In this document: piece by piece, positions 1 to 5,674 of the stretch
Position numbering within the stretch: position 1 is the stretch's first letter
Layout: the number at the start of each line of letters is the position of its first letter
Origin: Candidatus Saccharicenans sp.
GTDB lineage: Bacteria > Acidobacteriota > Aminicenantia > Aminicenantales > Saccharicenantaceae
DNA length: 7,162 nucleotides
Reading direction: 5' to 3'
Assembly (NCBI GenBank): GCA_024653405.1
Contig: JANLGB010000111.1
Span: 1 to 7,162, forward strand
Notes under the pieces: model-generated
Database searches by the model: none
Told to the model about the DNA's origin: nothing
The model's input: the letters and a program-made list of their open reading frames with translations, nothing else
Position numbers and translations under genes: made by a program

Positions 1-862
1 CATCCAGCACATGTTCTGGCGTTACCTGGATAAGACTCACCCGGCCTACCAGCCGACGGCCCGGCTGGCTGAGGGAGCCCGGGTGCTCCCAGACCTTTAC
101 CGCCGGATGGATGATTTGGTGGGAAAGGTGCTGAGCCAAATGGGCGAGCGCAGCGCCCTGTTCATCATGTCCGACCATGGCTTCAAACCTTTCCGCCGCG
201 GAGTGAACCTGAATTCCTGGCTTTACCTCAACGGTTACCTGCAGCTCAAGGATGGAGCCAGCGAAAGCCAGGAATGGTTCCGGCAGGTGGATTGGAGCCG
301 GACCAGGGCTTATGCTTTGGGCCTGGCCGGAATCTATCTCAACCGCAAGGGGCGCGAGGCCCAGGGTACAGTCGAACCGGGCGAAGAAAGCCGCCGCCTG
401 AAACAGGATCTCATAGAAAAGCTCTCGGGCCTAAAAGACCCGGAAAAAGGAGCGGTGGCCATCAACCGCCTGATAGATACCGAAAAAATATATAACGGCC
501 CTTACCGCGATAATGCTCCGGACCTGATCGTGGCTTACAACCAGGGTTACCGGGCTTCCTGGGATTCGGTCGTGGGCAAGGTCAACCGGGTAATTATAGA
601 GGACAACCGCAGGGCCTGGTCGGCCGACCACTGCCTCGACCCGGCCCTGGTGCCGGGGGTGTTGTTCAGTAACCTCAAGCTGGAGGCCGAAGAAGCCAGC
701 ATCATGGACCTCGCCCCCACTGTGCTGGAGCTCTTCGGGCTCAAAGCCCCGAGCTATATGGACGGTCAGTCGCTTCTCCGGTCCGAATCGGGTAAAATAA
801 AAATGGATAAGCCCGGAGGCCCAAAGATAAAGGTAAAAACCGATGACCGAAAGAAAAAATGA
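1..862 (+). CDS. AP-superfamily phosphohydrolase (COG3379-like), C-terminal part, 5' end outside window
   Basis: This is the C-terminal half of a predicted alkaline-phosphatase-superfamily phosphohydrolase or phosphomutase. The frame is open to the left edge from base 2. The first codons read IQH before the methionine at 11, matching the TDQSQHMF motif of the complete paralogue downstream, so the methionine is internal. Visible metal-site motifs are the H at 8-10, MSDHG with the metal-binding D and H at 170-181, and WSADH with the last metal-binding H near 620-631. The nucleophile and first metal Asp lie upstream, outside the window. From MSDHG to the C-terminus it aligns almost without gaps to the next gene, including WSRTRAY and KGREAQG. 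It ends in a lysine-rich extension of about 25 residues that the paralogue lacks, and this tail overlaps the next gene by 20 nt. Substrate is unknown; members of this superfamily hydrolyse or transfer phosphate or related esters. The family call is secure, the function is not. Confidence 0.9.
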   Translation, partial: IQHMFWRYLDKTHPAYQPTARLAEGARVLPDLYRRMDDLVGKVLSQMGERSALFIMSDHGFKPFRRGVNLNSWLYLNGYLQLKDGASESQEWFRQVDWSRTRAYALGLAGIYLNRKGREAQGTVEPGEESRRLKQDLIEKLSGLKDPEKGAVAINRLIDTEKIYNGPYRDNAPDLIVAYNQGYRASWDSVVGKVNRVIIEDNRRAWSADHCLDPALVPGVLFSNLKLEAEEASIMDLAPTVLELFGLKAPSYMDGQSLLRSESGKIKMDKPGGPKIKVKTDDRKKK

Positions 863-2843
863 AGAAGCCCTCGGAAGGAGGGAGTTTCTGCAGCTGGTGC
901 TGGGGACTTCGGCCGGCCTGTTACTGGCCCCGGGTAAAGCCTTCCTCCGCACAGTCGGTCGCAAAGAAACCGGGCTGAAGGTCCTGGTGCTGGGCATGGA
1001 TGGCCTGGATACCGTCCTGCTGCAGCGCTACCTAGAAGCCGGGTTACTCCCCCACTTCCAGAAGCTGGCTGCCTCTGGCACCTTCCGGCCGCTTCGTTCC
1101 AGCATTCCGCCGCAGAGCCCGGTGGCCTGGGCCAACTTCATCACCGGGACTAACCCTGGCGGGCATGCCATTTTTGATTTTGTTCACCGCGACCCGCAGA
1201 CCTACCTGCCGGTCTTTTCAGCCTCGGAAAGCCTGCCGGCCAGGCACCAGTTACGGCTGGGCCAGCTGACCATTCCCCTTTCTGGGGGTGAGATCAGGAA
1301 TCTCCGCCGGGGGCGGGCTTTCTGGCAGATCCTGGAAGAATACGACATCCCGGCCACCATCTTCAAAATTCCTTCCAATTACCCGCCGGTGGAAACCAGG
1401 CAGCGAACCTTTTCCGGCATGGGCACTCCCGACCTCAAGGGATACTACGGCCTGTTCAACTATTACACCAACGAGTACAAGACGGTCACCGAGGAATACG
1501 GTGGCGGCGGCCGAGTGCACGATGTTTATGTCATCGGCAACCGGGTGGAAGCCAGGATTCCCGGACCCAACAATCCCTTCAAGAAGGGCAACCCGGAAAC
1601 CTACGTCGATTTCAAGGTGTTCATCGACCCGGTCCAGCCGGTGGCCAAGATCGCCTACCAGGACCAGGAATTTATCCTGAGAGAAAAAGAATGGAGCGGC
1701 TGGAAAAAAATCAGGTTTGAATTCATTCCGACGCAGAGTGTCAGCGGCATCTGCCTGTTCTACCTGAAAGAGGTTCGGCCCAAGTTCAAGCTGTATGTCA
1801 GCCCCATCAACATCGACCCGGCCGACCCAGCCCTGCCGCTGAGCACACCCGAAAGTTACTCGCGGCAGCTGGCCCAAAAGTTCGGTCCGTTTTTCACCAA
1901 GGGACTGCCAGCCGATACCGCCGCCCTGGAAAACGATGTCCTAGACGAAAAGGAATTCCTGCAGCAGGATGAGTTGGTCTACCAGGAATCTATGGCCATG
2001 CTGGAAGAGGAGCTGAATAATTTCCGCTCCGGTCTTCTTTTCTTTTACTTCTCCAACACCGACCAGAGCCAGCACATGTTTTTCCGGCTGATTGACCGCG
2101 ACCACCCGGCTTACGATGAAAAACTGGCAGCCGAATTCGGCCGGGTGATAGAAAACACCTACCGGCAGATGGACCGGGCGCTGCAGTTGGCCCTGGAGAA
2201 AGTTGACCGTCAGACGGTAGTGGTGGTCATGTCCGACCACGGTTTCTGCCCCTTCCGCCGCGGCTTCAACCTCAACACCTGGTTGCTGAGAAACGGTTAC
2301 CACGTGCTGCGTCCCGGCCGAAGACCGGAGGAAGTCAGCCTTTTCCAGACGACCGACTGGTCAAGAACCAGGGCCTACGGTGTCGGCCTGAATGCCCTCT
2401 ACCTGAATCTCAAGGGCCGGGAAGCCCAGGGTATCGTCCGGCCGGAAGACAAAGAGCCGCTGCTCAGAGAACTGGCCTACAAGCTGGAGCAGGTCAGCGA
2501 CCCCCTGACCGGTGAGCGGGTCATCCTGAAGGCCTATCTCAGCCAGGATGTTTTCAGCGGGGCCCACCTGGCCGAGGCTCCGGATATCATCCTCGGTTTC
2601 AACCGCAACTACCGCATCTCCTGGAATTCGCCTTTGGGGAGTTTTCCCCGGGAGCTGATAGAGAACAACCCCCAGAAATGGAGCGGCGACCACATGACCG
2701 CCCCCGACCTGATTCCCGGAGTACTGCTGGCCAACCGCCCGGCCCGTCTGGAGTCCCCGGCTCTGGAAGATGTGACCGCTGGAATTCTATCCCTGTTCGG
2801 CGTTAAAATTCCACCTGATATCAGTGGCCGCCCGGTTTTTTAA
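843..2843 (+). CDS. AP-superfamily phosphohydrolase/phosphodiesterase (COG3379-like) with Tat-like signal
   Basis: This is a complete 666-residue predicted metal-dependent phosphohydrolase of the alkaline phosphatase superfamily. The N-terminus has RREFLQ (residues 12-17) followed by a hydrophobic, Gly/Ala-rich stretch to about 35, which fits a twin-arginine export signal or anchor; no clean cleavage site is visible. Family motifs in order are GMDGLD with first metal Asp53, PPQSPVAW with probable nucleophile Ser92, TGTNPGGHAIFDF (101-113), TDQSQH with Asp407 and His411, MSDHGF with Asp465 and His466, and SGDH with His617. Residues about 185-385 form the long insertion, including YVSPINIDP, that I associate with this group. 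The ATG at 843 has AAGGT 8 nt upstream and lies inside the tail of the preceding paralogue, suggesting translational coupling. The complete metal site suggests an active enzyme, probably acting outside the cytoplasm on an envelope substrate, but the substrate cannot be read from sequence. Relatives include phosphodiesterases, sulfatases and phosphomutases. Confidence 0.92.
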   Translation: MTERKNEEALGRREFLQLVLGTSAGLLLAPGKAFLRTVGRKETGLKVLVLGMDGLDTVLLQRYLEAGLLPHFQKLAASGTFRPLRSSIPPQSPVAWANFITGTNPGGHAIFDFVHRDPQTYLPVFSASESLPARHQLRLGQLTIPLSGGEIRNLRRGRAFWQILEEYDIPATIFKIPSNYPPVETRQRTFSGMGTPDLKGYYGLFNYYTNEYKTVTEEYGGGGRVHDVYVIGNRVEARIPGPNNPFKKGNPETYVDFKVFIDPVQPVAKIAYQDQEFILREKEWSGWKKIRFEFIPTQSVSGICLFYLKEVRPKFKLYVSPINIDPADPALPLSTPESYSRQLAQKFGPFFTKGLPADTAALENDVLDEKEFLQQDELVYQESMAMLEEELNNFRSGLLFFYFSNTDQSQHMFFRLIDRDHPAYDEKLAAEFGRVIENTYRQMDRALQLALEKVDRQTVVVVMSDHGFCPFRRGFNLNTWLLRNGYHVLRPGRRPEEVSLFQTTDWSRTRAYGVGLNALYLNLKGREAQGIVRPEDKEPLLRELAYKLEQVSDPLTGERVILKAYLSQDVFSGAHLAEAPDIILGFNRNYRISWNSPLGSFPRELIENNPQKWSGDHMTAPDLIPGVLLANRPARLESPALEDVTAGILSLFGVKIPPDISGRPVF

Positions 2844-2855
2844 AACCCGGACGCC
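2826..2855. repeat. Imperfect inverted repeat over the phosphohydrolase stop codon
   Basis: The arms pair as GGC, CC and GGTTTT against AAAACC, GG and GCC, with three mismatched positions and a centre of TT. The stop codon at 2841-2843 sits at the centre. CAGTGG occurs at both flanks (2822-2827 and 2855-2860). No T-tract follows, so this is not a standard intrinsic terminator. It could be an RNA processing or attenuation hairpin between the large enzyme and the small downstream gene, or simply chance in GC-rich sequence. Confidence 0.3.
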
Positions 2856-2882
2856 AGTGGAGACTGAAGAAAGGAGCAAGCC

Positions 2883-3074
2883 ATGGGCAAGGCCAAGATC
2901 AAGCTGGACAAAGAGCTCTACCAGAAAATCGAAAAAATCGCTGAGGTTGCCGGCTACAGCTCGGCCGAGGAGTTTATCATTCACCTCCTGGAAAAAGAGG
3001 TGGCCCGGTTTGAAGGAGCTGACTCGGAAGAAGAAATCAAGAAGAGACTCAAGGGTCTGGGCTACATCTCCTGA
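2883..3074 (+). CDS. Small ribbon-helix-helix-like protein, 63 aa
   Basis: The protein begins with a short basic strand (AKIKLD, residues 4-9), then helix 1 (about 10-23), a turn AGYSS, and helix 2 (about 27-43). This is the layout of the ribbon-helix-helix (CopG/Arc-like) fold, which forms dimers and often binds DNA. After an acidic linker there is a short charged helix ending in KGLGYIS (57-63). AAGGAG at 2871-2876 lies 6 nt before the ATG, an excellent ribosome binding site, and the frame is far more protein-like than the overlapping longer plus-strand frame. It sits 39 nt after the phosphohydrolase and 21 nt before the membrane protein gene. RHH proteins usually act as autoregulators or antitoxins, but no toxin is adjacent. 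The acidic second half and the tail leave a non-DNA role, such as a dimeric adaptor, open. The fold assignment is fair, the role unknown. Confidence 0.8.
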   Translation: MGKAKIKLDKELYQKIEKIAEVAGYSSAEEFIIHLLEKEVARFEGADSEEEIKKRLKGLGYIS

Positions 3075-3095
3075 GCCCGGCGGAATTGGAAACTC

Positions 3096-3926
3096 ATGCT
3101 CTGGTGGCTGAACAGCGCGGTTGGAACCATAGTCAGGGTTATTTTCCTTCCCTTTTCTTCCGCCAGTCCCTGGGGGGCCCTGCTGGTCATCTCTCTTCTG
3201 ACCGCTCTGCTGCTGCTCCTGGTCTATAAGAAAACCTCCAACCAGGCCGGCCTCAAGCAGGTTAAAAACCGCATCAAGGCCAGCCTGCTGGAAATCAGGC
3301 TGTACCAGAGCGATTTCCGGACTCAACTCGGGAGCCAGAAAGAGCTGGTGGCAGCCAACCTCCGTTACCTGCTCTACAATCTCCAACCACTGCTGGTGAT
3401 GCTCCTGCCGATTTTCTTGCTGCTGGCCCAGCTCAACCTGTGGTTCGGCTACCGGGCCGTCCGGCCGGGTGAAACTTTTCTGCTGAAAGTCCGTTTTATA
3501 ACAGCAGTTGACATAGAAAGAGTAAACCTGGAGCTTGAAGCTCCGCCCGGGCTGACCGTAGAGACCCCGCCGGTTAGAATCATCGACCTGCGGGAAGCGG
3601 CCTGGAGATTGAGGCTGGAGGAGCCGGTCAGCCAGCCGCTTATCATCCAGGTCAACGGCGAGAGGTACCAGAAGGAAATCCCCCGGGGCGGCCGCCGCCT
3701 GTCCAGGATTTCCACCGTCAGGGTCAGGAGAAATCTCTGGCAGGAGCTGCTTTACCCCGGAGAAAAACCCCTGCCTAGCGATTCGTTGCTCAGCCGGATA
3801 GAGCTGAGTTACCCCGAGCAGCGGCTGGAACTGCTGGGACTGGGCCTCCACTGGCTGCTGGCTTATTTCTTGCTGTCGGTCATCCTGGGCCTGGGGCTTA
3901 AAGGCTTTTTCCGGGTAGAAATCTAA
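3096..3926 (+). CDS. Three-segment membrane protein with Oxa1/EMC3-like topology and beta-rich insert
   Basis: This 276-residue protein is of unestablished function. An N-terminal hydrophobic or amphipathic stretch (1-20) is followed by a membrane segment at about 26-44. A basic, helical, probably cytoplasmic region (about 45-92) contains KNRIKASLLEIRLY. A second membrane segment spans about 96-116, a soluble region about 118-245, and a third membrane segment about 247-268, close to the C-terminal VEI. The segment, cytoplasmic helical hairpin, segment order resembles the Oxa1/YidC/EMC3 (DUF106) superfamily. The soluble insert has short alternating strands and Pro turns (APPGLTVETPPVRI, 149-162), suggesting an immunoglobulin-like or beta-sandwich domain outside the inner membrane. 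I recall similar uncharacterised proteins in Acidobacteria and Planctomycetes, unverified here. The start is ATG with only a weak GGA 5 nt upstream, 21 nt after the previous stop, so it may depend on coupled translation. The insertase-like assignment is an inference from topology. Confidence 0.85.
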   Translation: MLWWLNSAVGTIVRVIFLPFSSASPWGALLVISLLTALLLLLVYKKTSNQAGLKQVKNRIKASLLEIRLYQSDFRTQLGSQKELVAANLRYLLYNLQPLLVMLLPIFLLLAQLNLWFGYRAVRPGETFLLKVRFITAVDIERVNLELEAPPGLTVETPPVRIIDLREAAWRLRLEEPVSQPLIIQVNGERYQKEIPRGGRRLSRISTVRVRRNLWQELLYPGEKPLPSDSLLSRIELSYPEQRLELLGLGLHWLLAYFLLSVILGLGLKGFFRVEI

Positions 3927-3939
3927 TATAAATAAAAAA

Positions 3940-3947
3940 AAGGAAAA
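3940..3947 (+). promoter_or_regulatory. Ribosome binding site supporting the GTG start at 3952
   Basis: AAGGAAAA lies 4 nt (AGGA core 7 nt) before GTG at 3952. The nearest in-frame ATG at 3973 has no purine-rich site at a useful distance. The site sits in an A-rich spacer that contrasts with the GC-rich genes on both sides. Confidence 0.6.
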
Positions 3948-3951
3948 GATC

Positions 3952-5067
3952 GTGAAAATCGAAATCTTCAAGATGGAAAGAATGCAATCCCTGTGGGAGA
4001 ACGTGGTCGATTACAACCTGTCGGAGAGTGGCGTCCACCCCCTGCGCCTTAAGGACTGGCTTCAACCGGAGGAGCTGGAAGAGCTGGCCGCGGTGGAAAT
4101 CGGCTACACCCAGACCAATGGCACCCCGGCTCTACGCCAGAACATCGCCCGGCTGTACCCCGGGCTGGACCCGGAACAGATTATGGTAACCGCCGGTTCT
4201 TCCGAGGCCAACTTCCTTTTGATGTGGTCGCTGCTGGAACCGGGAGATGAAGTGGTCTTCGAGCTGCCTAATTACATGCAGATGTGGGGGCTCAGCCGGA
4301 GTTTCGGAGCCCGGGTTAAACCCCTCTGGCTCAGGCCAGAACTCGGTTGGCAGCCGGACCTGGATGAGCTCAGAAAACTGGTCAACGGCAATACCAAGTT
4401 AATCATCCTGACCAACCCCAACAATCCGACCGGTTCCATTCTCAGCCGCCAAGCCCGGGAAGAAATTATCCGACAGGCCGAAAAAGTTGGGGCCTGGCTG
4501 CTGGTGGATGAAGTCTACCGGGGAGCTGAAAGGAACGGCCTGGAAACGCCTTCCTTCTGGGGTAGCTACGACCGGGTGCTGGTGGTGGCCGGACTATCCA
4601 AGGCCTACGGCCTGCCGGGACTGCGTCTGGGCTGGCTGGTCGGGCCGATGGAGCTGGTCAAGAAAGTCTGGACCTACCACGATTACACCACCATTTCTGT
4701 CTCGGCTCTGACCGACCACCTGGCCACCAGGGTGCTGGAGCCGGAGCGAAGGCAGAAGATATTGCAGCGGACGAGAGACATTCTCAACAGCAACCTGCCG
4801 CTGCTCGAAGACTGGCTCAATAGTTTCAACGGACTTTTTAGCTACCTGCCTCCCCAGGCTGGCGCCATCCTGTTCGCTCGCTATAATCTGCAGATAAACT
4901 CCACTGAGCTGGTGGAAAAAATTCTGAAAGAGAAAAACGTGCTGCTGGTCCCCGGCGACCATTTCGAGCTCGACCAGCATCTGCGTTTCGGCTACGGTTC
5001 GCCCGAGGGTTATTTGAAAGCGGCCCTGGCCCAGGTGGCCGAATCACTTTTGGCTCTAAAAGGCTGA
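3952..5067 (+). CDS. PLP-dependent aminotransferase, class I/II (fold type I)
   Basis: This 371-residue PLP enzyme of the aspartate aminotransferase fold has all the landmark residues. They are GYTQTNGTPALR (51-62) near the active site, VTAGSSEAN (79-87) for the phosphate-side loop, NPNNPTG (155-161), DEVYR with Asp186 and Tyr189 contacting the pyridine ring, SKAYGLPGLR with the Schiff-base Lys217, and HLRFGYG with the probable carboxylate-binding Arg345. Translation most likely starts at GTG 3952, which has AGGA 7 nt upstream; ATG 3973 would remove seven residues and lacks a good site. It follows the membrane protein gene by 25 nt and precedes the OmpH gene by 19 nt. The HDYTTIS stretch (243-249) reminds me of the branch annotated as capreomycidine-synthase-like or generic class I/II enzymes, but substrate cannot be assigned. 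Probably cytosolic amino-acid metabolism; its link to the envelope genes around it is unclear. Confidence 0.93.
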   Translation: MKIEIFKMERMQSLWENVVDYNLSESGVHPLRLKDWLQPEELEELAAVEIGYTQTNGTPALRQNIARLYPGLDPEQIMVTAGSSEANFLLMWSLLEPGDEVVFELPNYMQMWGLSRSFGARVKPLWLRPELGWQPDLDELRKLVNGNTKLIILTNPNNPTGSILSRQAREEIIRQAEKVGAWLLVDEVYRGAERNGLETPSFWGSYDRVLVVAGLSKAYGLPGLRLGWLVGPMELVKKVWTYHDYTTISVSALTDHLATRVLEPERRQKILQRTRDILNSNLPLLEDWLNSFNGLFSYLPPQAGAILFARYNLQINSTELVEKILKEKNVLLVPGDHFELDQHLRFGYGSPEGYLKAALAQVAESLLALKG

Positions 5068-5086
5068 AGCCGGCAGGAGGTTCAAC

Positions 5087-5635
5087 ATGAAAAATTCTAC
5101 TCGGAACTCGGGAAATAAACTGCCCTGGATCATATGGCTGGTGTTCCTGATGGCCGCTCCGGTTATGGCCCAGGGGCAGCTCAAAGTGGCCATCGTCAAC
5201 TCCCAGAAAGCTTTCGACCAGTCGCAGGCGGGCCAGAAAGCGGTGGCCATCCTGAAGGAAAGAGAGGACCAGCTCAAAGCCGACCTCAAGCAGATGGACG
5301 AGGAACTGCGAAAATTAAGGGATAAGCTGGCCTCCCAGAAACTGACTCTGAGCTCCGAAGCCCAGAGCCAGCTGCAGCAGGAAATCGACCGGAAACAAGC
5401 CGAACGCCAGAAATACGAACAGGAAAACACCCGGCTTTTCGAGCAGTTCAAAGACCAGCTGATCAAAAAGATTCGGGAAGAAATGCTGGCGGTAATCGAT
5501 GAGCTGATAAAAGAAAGAGGTTACGAACTGGTCTTTGACCTCAGCACCTCCGGCCTGATTTATTACCGGCCGGAGCTGGATATAACCGATGAAGTCATAA
5601 AACGTTACAACGCCAGCCAGGCCAGCAGAAAGTAG
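5087..5635 (+). CDS. OmpH/Skp family periplasmic chaperone
   Basis: This is a predicted periplasmic holdase for unfolded outer-membrane proteins on their way to the BAM complex. A signal peptide is clear: basic n-region, hydrophobic WIIWLVFLMAA (14-24), and a likely cleavage after PVMA at residue 28. The mature protein starts with the family's first strand (LKVAIVNSQKAF, 32-43). A long charged, Gln/Lys/Glu-rich coiled-coil region follows, about 48-135. It returns to the body strands with GYELVFDLSTSGLIYY (145-160) and closes with the typical LDITDEVIKRYN (164-175). At 182 residues it is slightly longer than E. coli Skp, within family range. A textbook AGGAGG at 5075-5080 lies 6 nt before the ATG, the strongest ribosome binding site in the window. 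It is the last gene of the plus-strand run. No bamA, lpxD or fabZ is visible beside it, though these commonly neighbour skp, so it may be a second or lineage-specific copy. Confidence 0.92.
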   Translation: MKNSTRNSGNKLPWIIWLVFLMAAPVMAQGQLKVAIVNSQKAFDQSQAGQKAVAILKEREDQLKADLKQMDEELRKLRDKLASQKLTLSSEAQSQLQQEIDRKQAERQKYEQENTRLFEQFKDQLIKKIREEMLAVIDELIKERGYELVFDLSTSGLIYYRPELDITDEVIKRYNASQASRK

Positions 5636-5674
5636 ACTGAGCCTGAGACCCGTCCAGCCAGCTTCTTTTTAGGT

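Noticed and set aside
11..13. ATG as a true start of the first phosphohydrolase
   Set aside because: The frame stays open to the window edge and the preceding codons (IQH) continue the family's metal-site motif, so this methionine is internal.
431..997. Minus-strand open frame of 188 codons across the junction of the two phosphohydrolases
   Set aside because: Both plus-strand frames are clearly coding here, and the minus frame shows no motifs.
2824..3111. Plus-strand frame of 95 codons overlapping the small RHH gene
   Set aside because: Its translation is rich in Ser, Arg and Lys with no fold-like pattern and has no ribosome site, whereas the overlapping 63-residue frame has both.
2787..3971. 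Long open frame of 394 codons on the minus strand
   Set aside because: It lies opposite the RHH and membrane-protein genes, which have family-like sequence and ribosome sites. Its translation is Gln/Pro-rich, low in recognisable motifs, and typical of an antisense shadow in GC-rich DNA.
5636..5674. Possible bidirectional terminator between the convergent genes
   Set aside because: There is a short T-run at 5666-5670 but no GC-rich stem before it on either strand; only a 5-bp CCCGT/ACGGG pair with a long loop was found.
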